From: Mycolicibacterium chitae
GTDB taxonomy: Bacteria; Actinomycetota; Actinomycetes; Mycobacteriales; Mycobacteriaceae
Length of the DNA stretch: 64,000 nt
Direction: 5' to 3'
Assembly: GCF_900637205.1 (NCBI RefSeq)
Contig: NZ_LR134355.1
Span: 3,968,001 to 4,032,000 of the forward strand
The notes below the pieces were generated by a model. That model did not search any database. It had not been told where the DNA came from and saw only the letters and a list, made by a program, of their open reading frames with translations. The position numbers and the translations under genes were made by a program. Positions 25,838 to 34,664 of the stretch are shown here, one piece after another (position 1 is the stretch's first letter; each line of letters opens with the position of its first letter).

Positions 25838-27200
25838 CCGAACCGTCGATCACCCACAGCCGCTCGACGCCGCGCACGCGGCACTGCTCATCGAGCACCG
25901 CGTAGGGATCATCCTCGGCCCCCATCGGCACGCTGCCGCACAGATGTTGCGACGTCGACCAGGAGGGCTCCCCCATACCCGTTGTGGCCCCGGTGATCTC
26001 GTAGGCCAGCTCGGCGCCGTGGCGCAACCGCGCGACATCGGCGGGCTCCGAATCGTAGTGGTGCGCGATGCGCGGCGGCACCGCCGGATCGGCCGAGGCG
26101 AGGGTCAGGGCGCCCCGCGAGCGGGGCTGCATCAAGGCGACACCAAGGTGCGGCCAATCGGGCCGCCCCTCGGTCCCATCACCCAGCATCGCCACGAAAC
26201 CGCCCGTGTAGGGCCGGATCTCGAGATCACCACCCAGGCTGAGCACGACCTCGAGCACCGGCCGGCGGGGTTCGACGGCCCAGCTGGTGGGCAGCACCCA
26301 TTCGGGGTGATCCGAACACCGCGCGCCGACGGCATGCTGTTGCACGGTCGCGATCCCCAGTGCGCGCAGCACCGCGTCGTCGCCGATACCCGAGAGCATG
26401 AGCAGGTGCGCCGACCCGATCGCCCCGGCGCACAACACGATCCGGTCCGCCGTGAACACCTGCGGGCCGTCCGGACCGACGGCGTCCACCCCGACCGCCC
26501 GGGTGCCTGCGAACCGTAGCCGCAGCACCCGAAGCCCCGCGAACACCGTGAGGTTGGGCCGCCCGAGCGCGGGCACCAGGAACCCCGCACCGGGCCCGAC
26601 CCGCACCCCGTCGACGATGTTGAGCGGCACCGGACCGATCCCCGTCGGCAAGCCCGGGGCCGCACCGTCGTTGAGATCGGGCAGCCAGGGATAGCCGTAG
26701 CGCGCGGTCGCCTGGAGGAAAAGCGCTGTGCTGCCGACAGTCTCGGCGGTGCGCCGCAGCCGGATCGGGCCGCGGTCGCCGTGTTGCGGACCCGTGAAGT
26801 CCAGATCGGTCTCGATGGCGCGGTAGTGCGGCAGCACGTCGTCCCACCCCCACCCGGGCAGATCCCACGCCGCGAAGTCCGCCGGCACGGCCCGGCAGAA
26901 ATAGCCGCCGTTCACCGCCCCGGAACCGCCCACCGTCGCGCCGCGAACCAACTGCACCGTCCGCGCCGGGCTGTCGGTCAGCTGGGCGGGAAACCGCGCC
27001 ACCAGCGGACTGCCCGCCCCCACCGGCAGTACCGTGCCGTTGTCGGTCAGCGCCGCCACACCGGGGTCCGACGGGCCGGGGCCCAGCTCCAGCACCGTCA
27101 CCGAACACGCCGGGTCGGCCGAAAGACGTTCGGCCACCACGGAACCGGCACTACCCGCCCCGATGACCAGCACATCGCTGTGGGTCGGACGGGGGCTCAC
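25755..27200 (-). CDS. mftG: mycofactocin-system GMC oxidoreductase MftG, 481 aa
   Basis: FAD flavoprotein that in mycobacteria links reduced mycofactocin to the respiratory chain during alcohol use. The FAD-binding start is DVLVIGAGSAGSVVAERLSA, followed by GATVGGSGAVNGG. The C-terminal GMC domain contains HLCGSVPMG and VIDGSVMPRIPSRGPHATTV. GTG start at 27200 overlaps the mftF stop by 4 bases (GTGA). Reading upstream of this GTG lies inside mftF. It is the last gene of the mft operon. Its stop is inside the transporter gene on the other strand. Confidence 0.93.
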   Translation of the reverse strand: MSPRPTHSDVLVIGAGSAGSVVAERLSADPACSVTVLELGPGPSDPGVAALTDNGTVLPVGAGSPLVARFPAQLTDSPARTVQLVRGATVGGSGAVNGGYFCRAVPADFAAWDLPGWGWDDVLPHYRAIETDLDFTGPQHGDRGPIRLRRTAETVGSTALFLQATARYGYPWLPDLNDGAAPGLPTGIGPVPLNIVDGVRVGPGAGFLVPALGRPNLTVFAGLRVLRLRFAGTRAVGVDAVGPDGPQVFTADRIVLCAGAIGSAHLLMLSGIGDDAVLRALGIATVQQHAVGARCSDHPEWVLPTSWAVEPRRPVLEVVLSLGGDLEIRPYTGGFVAMLGDGTEGRPDWPHLGVALMQPRSRGALTLASADPAVPPRIAHHYDSEPADVARLRHGAELAYEITGATTGMGEPSWSTSQHLCGSVPMGAEDDPYAVLDEQCRVRGVERLWVIDGSVMPRIPSRGPHATTVMLAHRAAPFVLS

Positions 27201-28612
27201 GCCCTGATCTGCGGCTTGAGCGGACGGGCGTTGTGCTCGCGTAGGGCGCCGTGCCACAGGCCCACCCCGTAGGCCAGGTCGTCGAGGCGTTTCATCACCA
27301 CGTAGGTGAGCAGGCCCAGCGGCTTGGTGTCGTCGCTGTTGGCGTTGCGCCGGCGCGCCACCCAGTCCACCACCCCGTCGACGATCGCGGCGACCACCAC
27401 CACGCGCCGCCAGCGCTGCGACGCCATCGCGAGCACCAGCGCCACCGGCCAGTAATGCCGGCACAGCGCGGCGGCCAACTGCACCGCCGCCAGGCCCAGG
27501 CCGCGAGCGGCCACGAACGCCACGTCGCCGGGCTGGGTCTCCGGGGCCCGCATGGACCGCGAGATCCGACCGCCGGTGGCCAGCGCGGCCAGCATCGACC
27601 CCAGATAACCCAGCCGTGACCCCAGACCCAGCAGCACCCAGGCGACCAGCGTCCAGCCCGAGATCACCAGCGGCGCGGTCTTGTCCGGATGCCGACTGGA
27701 CAGCGGCGCGGCCGAACTTCCGTAGAAGGCCTTGCGCCCCAACCAGTCCCGGACACTGGTGCGATGCTCGTGGGCCACCAGCGCGATCGGCTCGTAGCGC
27801 AACCGGGCGCCGGACTCGACCAGTCGCCAGCACAGGTCGACGTCCTCGCCGCAGTGCATGGCCTCGTCGAAGCCGCCCAGTTCGGTCAGCGCCGAGCGCC
27901 GGCAGATGATCGCCGCGCTGGGCACATAGGACACCGTGCCGTAGGGGACCACCGGCGCTTCGCGCTGCCCCAAGTCCAGCGAGGACCGGACCGCCTCGTA
28001 CCGGGCCACCAGGGTGTCCTGCGAGTTCAGGCCGATGATGCGCGGGGCCACCAGCGCGACGGTCGGATCGCAGAAGTGGCCCAGCAGGGCCTCGAGCCAA
28101 CCGCGGCGCGGCACCACGTCGGAATCCAGGAACGCCACGAAGTCGGTGGTCGCGGCCCGCAGGCCGGTGTTGCGCGCGGCGGCCGGGCCCCGGCTGGCCG
28201 AATGGCGCAATACCTCCACATCGCAGTGCGCCCCGACGAAATCCGAGGACAGCAGCGGCATCCTCGACCCGTCGTCGACCACCACCACCCGCAGACCGCG
28301 CAGGGTGCCGACCAGCCGTCGTACCCCGGACAGGTTGTCCCGCACCGGGATAACCACGGTTACATCCAGGTGGGACGGACCGCCCGCGGGCCGCGGATGG
28401 GCCACCGTGGCGTCGAGCAGGGCGCGGGCCAACTGGGCGCTGACGGCGTCCCGGACCTCGAGCCGGCCGCCGTCGAGCAGGGTCTGCGCCGCCGGCGCGA
28501 GGCGAAGCAGTCGGGTCGGCGAGCCGCCCAGCAACGCCGAGCCCGCGCCCAGCACACGCACGCGCCGGTCCACCTGGACGGCGAAGCCGTCGGGCAGTCG
28601 CGTCTGCGTCAT
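27197..28612 (-). CDS. mftF: mycofactocin glycosyltransferase MftF, 471 aa
   Basis: Family-2 glycosyltransferase that adds a beta-1,4-glucan chain to premycofactocin. The catalytic domain is central: VTVVIPVRDNLSGV, the DxD-type FLDSDVVP, and the ED motif GEDVDLCWR. An N-terminal domain of ~80 residues and C-terminal hydrophobic helices suggest membrane association. ATG 28612 overlaps the mftE stop by 4 bases. Confidence 0.95.
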   Translation of the reverse strand: MTQTRLPDGFAVQVDRRVRVLGAGSALLGGSPTRLLRLAPAAQTLLDGGRLEVRDAVSAQLARALLDATVAHPRPAGGPSHLDVTVVIPVRDNLSGVRRLVGTLRGLRVVVVDDGSRMPLLSSDFVGAHCDVEVLRHSASRGPAAARNTGLRAATTDFVAFLDSDVVPRRGWLEALLGHFCDPTVALVAPRIIGLNSQDTLVARYEAVRSSLDLGQREAPVVPYGTVSYVPSAAIICRRSALTELGGFDEAMHCGEDVDLCWRLVESGARLRYEPIALVAHEHRTSVRDWLGRKAFYGSSAAPLSSRHPDKTAPLVISGWTLVAWVLLGLGSRLGYLGSMLAALATGGRISRSMRAPETQPGDVAFVAARGLGLAAVQLAAALCRHYWPVALVLAMASQRWRRVVVVAAIVDGVVDWVARRRNANSDDTKPLGLLTYVVMKRLDDLAYGVGLWHGALREHNARPLKPQIRA

Positions 28613-29358
28613 GTCAACATCCCGTCGACGCGCGGTTCCCAGCGGCCGATCCGGCCGGCGCAGCCGCTCACCATCTCCTCGAACAACTGTTTGCCCGCGT
28701 TTGCGGTCGCAGTGGTCGGGTCCCCCAACACTCCCACCTCACTTACTGCCGCCACTCCCCCACGGCGCATGCTCGGCATCAGGTCTACCAGCGGTGCGCA
28801 GTTGCCGGGGCGGGATCGGTCAAACCTCACCTCAGCCGGCGAAATATGTAGCAATACAGACGTTTCAGTGTGCCCGGCGTGCGCATCGCCACCCCGCACC
28901 GTACACGAACACCAGGCCGCCTCGCGGCCTTCGGAGCGCAGTAGCCGCACCGCCGCGGTCAGGGCCGCGACGTTGCCGCCGTGCCCGTTGACGAACACCA
29001 GCCGCCGCGCCCACCGACCCGCGGACCGGCCGTACTCCACCAGCACGTGGCGCAGGGCCTCGGTGCCGATCGAGATCGTGCCGGCAAAGGCCTCGTGCTC
29101 GCCGCTGGCGCCATAGGCGATCGGCGGGGCCAACAGGTACCGCAGGGTATGGTCGGGCCCGCCCTGAGCCCGCGCGACGACCTGCGCGGACACCGCCTCG
29201 GCAATGCGGGTGTCGGTGTCCAACGGCAGGTGCGGGCCGTGCTGCTCGGTGGAGCCCACCGGGATCACCAGCACGGCGGGGGTGTCCAGAAGGTCGCTCG
29301 ACGTCGCACTGCCGAGCTCGCTACCGAAGGCCACCCGCCGATGGTAGGCCGAATTCAC
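28609..29358 (-). CDS. mftE: mycofactocin precursor peptidase MftE
   Basis: 249-aa creatininase-family metallopeptidase that cleaves the modified MftA to release the Val-Tyr-derived core (AHDP). Metal-binding motifs: PVGSTEQHGPHLPLDTD, FVNGHGGN and the Glu/His stretch GHTETSVLLH. GTG start at 29358. A 111-base gap separates it from mftD, in which I see no gene or hairpin. Confidence 0.95.
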   Translation of the reverse strand: MNSAYHRRVAFGSELGSATSSDLLDTPAVLVIPVGSTEQHGPHLPLDTDTRIAEAVSAQVVARAQGGPDHTLRYLLAPPIAYGASGEHEAFAGTISIGTEALRHVLVEYGRSAGRWARRLVFVNGHGGNVAALTAAVRLLRSEGREAAWCSCTVRGGDAHAGHTETSVLLHISPAEVRFDRSRPGNCAPLVDLMPSMRRGGVAAVSEVGVLGDPTTATANAGKQLFEEMVSGCAGRIGRWEPRVDGMLT

Positions 29359-29469
29359 CTGGTGTGCCCCGGATGTTCGGCAGGACGATGAACTTCTTTT
29401 TCTTGCCGTTGAGGAAAACTGGCTCGCACATTCACGCCAGCCACGTCCGCCACGTCCGTCCCAGGCCGG

Positions 29470-30657
29470 TCAGTCCCCGTCGACGCCGAGGGTCCGGGTG
29501 AAGCCGTCGGGCACCAGGACGTCGGCCGGGGACAGGTCATGGATCGACGAATGCCCCAGCCCGCGCAACGCGGAGTCGATACCGCCGCTAAGGATGTCGA
29601 GCACGTTCTCGACGCCGGCCTGGCCGTTGGCCGCCAGGCCCCACAGGTAGGCCCGGCCGATCATCACGGCCTTGGCACCCAGGGCGACGGCCTTGACCAC
29701 GTCGCTGCCGCGTCGGATGCCGCCGTCCAGCAAAACCTCGATCTGATCGCCCACCGCGTCGGCGATGGCCGGCAGGCAGCGGATCGCCGCCGGGGTGCCG
29801 TCCAGGTTGTTGCCGCCGTGGTTGGACACTGTGATCGCCGAAACACCAGCGTCCACAGCGCGTTTGGCGTCGTCGACCCGCACGGTGCCCTTGAGCAGGA
29901 ACGGGGCGCCCGGCCACTGTTCGCGCAGCCAGGCGATGTCCTCCCAGGTGGGCGGCGGGGTACCCATCCACTGGCCGTAGGCCTCGAAGAACGTCGGCCC
30001 TCGTTCGCCGCGCCGGCCCTGATTGGGTACCCGCAGGTCCGGCGGGCGCAGGTGCTTGGCGAAGCTGAAGAACCAGCGCGGTTTGGTGATGACCTCCGGG
30101 GACATCTTCAGCATGGTGCGCAGGTTCATCTGCTCGGGGATCTGCGGGCTGCCCCAGTCCCGGCCGTGGCTGAAGCTCCAGTCGGTGGTGGCGATCAGGC
30201 CGACGGCCCCGGCGTCCTTGGCGCGCTGCACCCGCTCGGCGATCTCATCGCGGCTGCCCAGCCAGTAGACCTGGAAGAAGATCTTGTCGTTGACGGCGGT
30301 GACTTCTTCGATCGGCTTGCTGGCGAACGACGACAAGCCCATCGCGGTGCCGCGCGCCGCGGCGGCCCGGGCCACCGCGACCTCGCCGTCGGGGTCCACG
30401 GCCTGCACACCGGTCGGCGAGATGATGACCGGCATCGAAACGTCCTGGCCCATCACGGTTGTCGCCATTTCCCGCTTCTCGGTGGCGCCCACGACGTGCG
30501 GGGCGAAGCCGAGTTCGGAGAAGGCCTCGACGTTGTCCGAGACCGTCACGCCCTTCTCGCTGGCGGAGATCAGCGAGGAGTAGGCCGACTTCGGGAGCCG
30601 CTTCTTCGCCCGCTGCTGGGCGATGGCGACGGTTTCGAACCAGGTATCACGTGCCAT
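29470..30657 (-). CDS. mftD: mycofactocin FMN-dependent dehydrogenase MftD
   Basis: 395-aa enzyme of the L-lactate/glycolate oxidase family. In this pathway it oxidatively deaminates AHDP to premycofactocin (PMFT), creating the redox-active keto group. The C-terminal catalytic signature SNHGGNNLDGTPAAIRCLPA contains the active-site His, and FMN-phosphate contacts lie in LLDGGIRRGSDVVKAVALGA. Four bases after mftC. Confidence 0.95.
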   Translation of the reverse strand: MARDTWFETVAIAQQRAKKRLPKSAYSSLISASEKGVTVSDNVEAFSELGFAPHVVGATEKREMATTVMGQDVSMPVIISPTGVQAVDPDGEVAVARAAAARGTAMGLSSFASKPIEEVTAVNDKIFFQVYWLGSRDEIAERVQRAKDAGAVGLIATTDWSFSHGRDWGSPQIPEQMNLRTMLKMSPEVITKPRWFFSFAKHLRPPDLRVPNQGRRGERGPTFFEAYGQWMGTPPPTWEDIAWLREQWPGAPFLLKGTVRVDDAKRAVDAGVSAITVSNHGGNNLDGTPAAIRCLPAIADAVGDQIEVLLDGGIRRGSDVVKAVALGAKAVMIGRAYLWGLAANGQAGVENVLDILSGGIDSALRGLGHSSIHDLSPADVLVPDGFTRTLGVDGD

Positions 30658-30661
30658 GAAT

Positions 30662-31861
30662 TCAGACTGGACTTTCGTTGCAGAACGCCTTGGGCGGCGC
30701 CGGTGGAGTGGTGAGCAGGGTCAGTGGAACGGGCCCGGCGGGCGTCTTGCGCTTCCCGGTGCGGGAGTGGTCGACGCGGGCCGAGGGCACCTCGCGATCC
30801 AGCGCCAGCGCCGGCTCGCCATAGCCCTGCACGCATTCGGGGTCCGGGCCGTCCATCGGCAGCCCGGTGAAGAACTTGGCGGCCATGCAGCCGCCGCGGC
30901 AGGCGTCGTAGTGCGCGCAGCCCGAGCAGGCGCCCGCCGACTGCGGTTCGCGCAGTTCGCGGAACAGCTCCGAGTACTTCCACACGGTGTCGAATCCGCC
31001 GTCGGCCACCACGTTTCCGGCCAGGAAGCGGTCGTGGATCGCGAACGGGCAGGCGTAGACGTCGCCGACCGGGTCGATCAGGCACACCACGCGCCCCGCA
31101 CCGCACAGGTTCAGGCCGGCCAGCGCGCCGGGCTCGCCGAGGCCCGACAGGTGGAAGAACGAGTCACCGGTGAGCACGCGCTCCCCGTGGGCCACCAGCC
31201 AGTCGTAGAGCTGGACCTGTTGGGCGGCGGTCGGGTGCAGTTCGTCCCAGACGTCGGCGCCGCGGCCCGAGGGACGCAGCCGGGTGATGCGCAGCGTGGC
31301 GCCGTAGCGGTCGGCCAGGGCCTTGAAGTCGTCGAGCTGGTCGACGTTGTGCCGGGTCACCACCACCGAGATCTTGGCGTCCGAGAAGCCCGCGGCGGCA
31401 AGATTTTCCAGCGCACGTACGGCCATGGCGAAGGAGCCGGGGCCGCGCACCGCGTCGTTGACCTCGGCGGTCGCGCCGTCGAGCGAGATCTGGACGTCGA
31501 CGTAGTCGCTGGCGGCGAGCTTGGCGGCCACCTCGGGGGTGATCCGCACCCCGTTGGTGGAGAACTTCACCCCGACGTGGTGCTCGGTGGCGTAGTCCAC
31601 GAGCTCCCAGAAGTCCGAGCGCACCGTGGGCTCACCGCCGCCGATGTTCACGTAGAACACCTGCATGCGTTCGAGCTCGTCGATGATGTCCTTGCACTGC
31701 TGCGTGGACAGTTCGCGCGGGTCGCGCTTGCCCGAGGAGGACAGGCAGTGCACGCACGACAGGTTGCACGCGTAGGTCAATTCCCAGGTCAGGCAGATCG
31801 GCGCGTCCAAACCGCGCTCGAACTGATCAACCAGCCGTGGGACCGGTGCTACGGACGTCAT
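30662..31861 (-). CDS. mftC: mycofactocin radical SAM maturase MftC
   Basis: 399-aa radical SAM enzyme that decarboxylates the C-terminal tyrosine of MftA and forms the Val-Tyr cross-link. The SAM cluster is C32xxxC36xxC39 (ACNLSCVHC). A C-terminal SPASM-type domain follows, with CGAGRVVCLIDPVGDVYACP and CSGCAHYDACRGGC for auxiliary clusters. ATG 31861 overlaps the mftB stop (ATGA); the frame extends upstream only inside mftB. Confidence 0.96.
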   Translation of the reverse strand: MTSVAPVPRLVDQFERGLDAPICLTWELTYACNLSCVHCLSSSGKRDPRELSTQQCKDIIDELERMQVFYVNIGGGEPTVRSDFWELVDYATEHHVGVKFSTNGVRITPEVAAKLAASDYVDVQISLDGATAEVNDAVRGPGSFAMAVRALENLAAAGFSDAKISVVVTRHNVDQLDDFKALADRYGATLRITRLRPSGRGADVWDELHPTAAQQVQLYDWLVAHGERVLTGDSFFHLSGLGEPGALAGLNLCGAGRVVCLIDPVGDVYACPFAIHDRFLAGNVVADGGFDTVWKYSELFRELREPQSAGACSGCAHYDACRGGCMAAKFFTGLPMDGPDPECVQGYGEPALALDREVPSARVDHSRTGKRKTPAGPVPLTLLTTPPAPPKAFCNESPV

Positions 31862-32190
31862 GTGTCCTCCCTCGTGTGGTCTTGGGGCACAAGCATTTTC
31901 GATGAGACCAGCACGGAAAGCGCGTGCAGGTAGGGCTGCTGGGCGGACTCGTCGATCCCGGCGGCCCGACACGCGCTCAGCACGTCGTCGTACTCACCGA
32001 GGGACTGGACCAGCTCCAGGACCGTGCGGTTCTTCAGGAAAGACAGCTTGCGGGTGCCGAAGTGGTAGAGCAGCGCCCCGAACGGCTCGGGGCGCACCGC
32101 CACCTGCGGGTGCAGGCGCCAGCCGCGGCCCGGATCGAACCGGCCGGGCCGGTCGAGGTCATCCATGGTCGCGGCCGGCGATGTCGTCAT
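31858..32190 (-). CDS. mftB: mycofactocin peptide chaperone MftB (RRE)
   Basis: 110-aa RiPP-recognition protein that binds MftA and delivers it to MftC. The PqqD-like winged-helix fold is seen as GWRLHPQVAVRPEPFGALLY, then the FLKNRTVLELVQSLGEY helix. ATG 32190 lies 2 bases after the mftA stop. An in-frame ATG six codons upstream would overlap mftA. Confidence 0.93.
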   Translation of the reverse strand: MTTSPAATMDDLDRPGRFDPGRGWRLHPQVAVRPEPFGALLYHFGTRKLSFLKNRTVLELVQSLGEYDDVLSACRAAGIDESAQQPYLHALSVLVSSKMLVPQDHTREDT

Positions 32191-32192
32191 CG

Positions 32193-32288
32193 TCAGTAGA
32201 CGCCGCACATGCCGTCGATGGAGACCTCTTCGACGAGGCTCTCCGAGACGAGCTCGGCGTCGGTGGTGACCTGCTGATCGTTGTCCAT
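32193..32288 (-). CDS. mftA: mycofactocin precursor peptide MftA, 31 aa
   Basis: Ribosomally made precursor of mycofactocin. It is a short acidic leader starting MDNDQQVTTDAEL and ending in the invariant core IDGMCGVY. The terminal Val30-Tyr31 pair becomes the cofactor after MftC and MftE act. AAAGG lies eight bases before the ATG at 32288. First gene of the operon. Confidence 0.95.
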   Translation of the reverse strand: MDNDQQVTTDAELVSESLVEEVSIDGMCGVY

Positions 32289-32304
32289 GTGATTACCTTT
32301 CGTC

Positions 32305-32320
32305 GTGTGAGACTCGACAC
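32305..32320. promoter_or_regulatory. candidate MftR operator
   Basis: GTGTGAG-A-CTCgACAC, an inverted repeat with one bulged base, lies 16 bases before mftA in the divergent mftA/mftR interval, where an autoregulating TetR protein would be expected to bind. Match by symmetry and location only. Confidence 0.4.
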
Positions 32321-32343
32321 GTCGGGTCTGTGCGGGACAGAAT

Positions 32344-32994
32344 ATGGCATCGGGTGCCGAAACGGAAGAACGGGTTCGAAAGCGAGGTGGCGACCAGGTG
32401 AATCAGCCCACCGATCACACCGCCTCGGCCCGGGTCGGGCGGCGGCGCTCCACCACCCGCGACCACATCGCCGAGGTGGCGATCGACCTGTTCAGCGCGC
32501 ACGGCTTCGACGGCGTCAGCGTCGACGACGTCGCCCAGGCCGCCGGCATCGCCCGGCGCACGGTGTTCCGCTACTACGCGTCCAAGAACGCGATCCTGTG
32601 GGGCGACTTCGACACCCACCTCGATCACCTGGCCGACCTGCTCGACGGCATCGACGACGATGTGCCGCTGCGCGCCGCGCTGCGCACCGCGCTGCTCGAG
32701 TTCAACACCTTCGGGTCCACCGAGACCGCCCGCCATCGCGAGCGGATGCGGGTCATCCTGGAAACCGCGGAACTGCAGGCGTATTCGATGACGATGTACG
32801 CCGGCTGGCGCGAGGTGATCGCCCGCTTCGTCGCGCGCCGCACCGACGCCAAACCCACCGACCTGCGCCCGCAGACGCTGGCCTGGACCCTGCTGGGCGT
32901 CGCGCTCTCGGCCTACGAGCACTGGCTGGCCGACGAGTCCGACACGCTCACCGGCGCCCTCGGCGCGGCCTTCGACGTCGCCTTCCCGCCCTAG
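32344..32994 (+). CDS. mftR: mycofactocin-system TetR regulator MftR
   Basis: 216-aa TetR-family regulator of the mft operon, reported in mycobacteria to respond to long-chain acyl-CoA. The helix-turn-helix is VSVDDVAQAAGIARRTVFRY followed by YASKNAILWGDF. Divergent from mftA with 55 bases between. A GTG at 32398 (VNQPTDHTASARVGRRRSTT) would give 198 aa and remove a low-conservation N-terminus. I regard the two starts as comparably likely. Confidence 0.9.
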   Translation: MASGAETEERVRKRGGDQVNQPTDHTASARVGRRRSTTRDHIAEVAIDLFSAHGFDGVSVDDVAQAAGIARRTVFRYYASKNAILWGDFDTHLDHLADLLDGIDDDVPLRAALRTALLEFNTFGSTETARHRERMRVILETAELQAYSMTMYAGWREVIARFVARRTDAKPTDLRPQTLAWTLLGVALSAYEHWLADESDTLTGALGAAFDVAFPP

Positions 32995-33020
32995 CCCCCG
33001 TCAGCGCGCCCCCTTCAGCC

Positions 33021-33080
33021 CGAGCGTGCGTGTTCGCGGCCGACACGCCGCGCAAATCTCGTAGTCTGCGCACCCTCGCG
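33021..33080 (-). repeat. 60-bp dispersed inverted-repeat element, copy A
   Basis: Begins CGAGCGTGCGTGT and ends CTGCGCACCCTCGCG, whose ends pair with each other. It is related to copies B-D but inverted with respect to them. Starts 26 bases after the mftR stop. Confidence 0.75.
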
Positions 33081-33135
33081 GGGTTATCCACAGCACTGAA
33101 TACCGCGATTGGGCCACATTGCGCAGCATCCGGTC

Positions 33136-34020
33136 ATGCCTGCAGAACTCGACGACCTGCTCGTCGCCCAGGGCGGTGTCGCCACCACCGGCCAACTCCT
33201 GACCATCCTCGGTCGCGCCGCCTTCGAAGCCGGCGTCCGCGACGGCACGCTGGCCTCCGTGTGGACGGGCGTCTACAGCCTCGCCGAGCCGGATCCACAC
33301 ATCCGGCTGGCCGGCCTCGACCTGCGCGCCGGCGCACCAGTTCCGATCTGCCTCGGAACCGCAGCTGCCGCTTACGGATTCGACACCGAGGACACCGTCG
33401 ACCTGCATGTCCTCACCCCCGAAGGCCACCAATTGCGGGCCGCTGACGGATTGATCATCCACCGTCGCGACGGCGCGCCCTTGTCGACAGTCGACGGCAG
33501 ACCCGCCACCGAGCCGGCGTGGACCGCCATCGAGGTGGCGCGCACGCTGCGCCGCCCGCGGGCCCTGGCCACCCTGGACGCGGCGCTACGCACCGGCACC
33601 TGTGATCTGCGGGCCCTGCAGGACGCCGCGGATCGTCAGGCGGGTCGCCGGGGCATCGTGGCGGTGCGCGACCTGCTCCCGCTGGCCTCGCCGCTGGCCG
33701 AATCCCCGATGGAGAGCGAGTCCCGTCTGGTGATGCACGACGGCGGACTGCCCGCCCCGGAGCTGCAGTACGAGATCCTCGACCGCAGCTGGCGGACCTG
33801 GCGGGTGGACTTCGCCTGGCCGGCGCAACGACTGGCCGTCGAGTACGACGGGTTCGACTGGCACAGCGATCCCGAGGCGTTCCGCCGCGACCGGCAGAAG
33901 CGCGCCGCGCTGCTCGAGATGGACTGGACGATGCTGTCTATCGTGGGCGACGACGTGCGACGGCGCCCGGACGCCCTGGTGCGCCGGATCGAGCTGGAGC
34001 TGATGAGGCGCGCGGCATGA
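33136..34020 (+). CDS. DUF559-like nuclease-fold protein with AbiEi-type N-terminus
   Basis: 294-aa protein of a large mycobacterial family. The N-terminal ~60 residues resemble the AbiEi-type winged helix (LLVAQGGVATTGQLLTIL). The C-terminal third matches the Vsr/DUF559 endonuclease-like fold: WRVDFAWPAQRLAVEYDGFD, with Asp and Glu in the expected places, then FRRDRQKRAALLEMDWTMLS. The role is unknown; it is sometimes annotated as a type IV antitoxin domain protein. ATG 33136 is favoured because reading upstream is unconserved. No toxin partner is adjacent. The repeat copies A and B lie on either side. Confidence 0.72.
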   Translation: MPAELDDLLVAQGGVATTGQLLTILGRAAFEAGVRDGTLASVWTGVYSLAEPDPHIRLAGLDLRAGAPVPICLGTAAAAYGFDTEDTVDLHVLTPEGHQLRAADGLIIHRRDGAPLSTVDGRPATEPAWTAIEVARTLRRPRALATLDAALRTGTCDLRALQDAADRQAGRRGIVAVRDLLPLASPLAESPMESESRLVMHDGGLPAPELQYEILDRSWRTWRVDFAWPAQRLAVEYDGFDWHSDPEAFRRDRQKRAALLEMDWTMLSIVGDDVRRRPDALVRRIELELMRRAA

Positions 34021-34080
34021 CGAGAGTGCGCAGAGCACGGGATTCGCGCGGCGTGTCGGCCGGGGGCGCGCACCTTCGCG
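34021..34080 (+). repeat. 60-bp dispersed inverted-repeat element, copy B
   Basis: Begins CGAGAGTGCGCAG and ends GCGCACCTTCGCG. It starts at the first base after the DUF559-like stop codon. Confidence 0.8.
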
Positions 34081-34145
34081 GAGGCGTTTGAAAATAGTTG
34101 CGAATCAGGCGTCGGAGTTCGGGCCGCCGAGGCGACGATAGGGAT

Positions 34146-34664
34146 GTGAGCCCCGTATCGGATCCACTGGGCGCTCCGCAGACACTGCTGGCGCTGTACG
34201 ACGAGGCGCTGCCCGCGATGTACGGCTACGTCGTGCGCCGCTGCGGTGACCGCGGAACGGCCGAAGACCTGACGTCGGATATCTTCCTGGCGGCGATGGA
34301 CGCCGCCCGCAAGACCGATCCGCCGTCGATCACGCTGCCTTGGCTGATGGGCGTGGCCCGGCACAAGGTCGCCGACCACTACCGCCGGCGCAGCGATAGG
34401 TTCACCGTCCCGGTGGCCGATACGCCCGAGCCGGAGCCCGACCCCGGCGGGTGGGACGCCGAGCTGGACCGCATCGTCGCCGAAAGCGTTCTGGCCCGGC
34501 TCTCCGAACCGCACCGGGTCGTCTTGGCGCTGCGGTACATGGACGACCGCTCGGTACCCGAATGTGCCGAGGTCCTCGGTCGCACGGTCCATGCCACCGA
34601 GGCGCTACTGGTCAGGGCGCGAAGGGCTTTCAGACGGCAATATCCGGAAGGGGGTGCATCGTGA
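34146..34664 (+). CDS. ECF-type RNA polymerase sigma factor, 172 aa
   Basis: Region 2 is seen in LYDEALPAMYGYVVRRCGDR and AEDLTSDIFLAAMDAA. Region 4 is LSEPHRVVLALRYMDDRSVP, with the recognition helix in CAEVLGRTVHATEALLVRAR. Normal two-domain ECF length. I take the GTG at 34146 (VSPVSDPLGAPQ). The ATG at 34098 would add 16 basic residues with no family support. Its stop overlaps the next gene's GTG start by 4 bases. No membrane anti-sigma factor is adjacent, so control may come from the coupled VOC protein or another route. Confidence 0.85.
   Translation: MSPVSDPLGAPQTLLALYDEALPAMYGYVVRRCGDRGTAEDLTSDIFLAAMDAARKTDPPSITLPWLMGVARHKVADHYRRRSDRFTVPVADTPEPEPDPGGWDAELDRIVAESVLARLSEPHRVVLALRYMDDRSVPECAEVLGRTVHATEALLVRARRAFRRQYPEGGAS

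Noticed and set aside
29359..29469. Possible small gene in the mftD-mftE gap
   Set aside because: No start with a ribosome site leading to a conserved peptide, and no second precursor ending in VY.
33084..33092. TTATCCACA, a perfect DnaA-box sequence
   Set aside because: A single box with no AT-rich region, dnaA or dnaN nearby. It is far from any expected origin and is likely incidental to the region before the DUF559-like gene.
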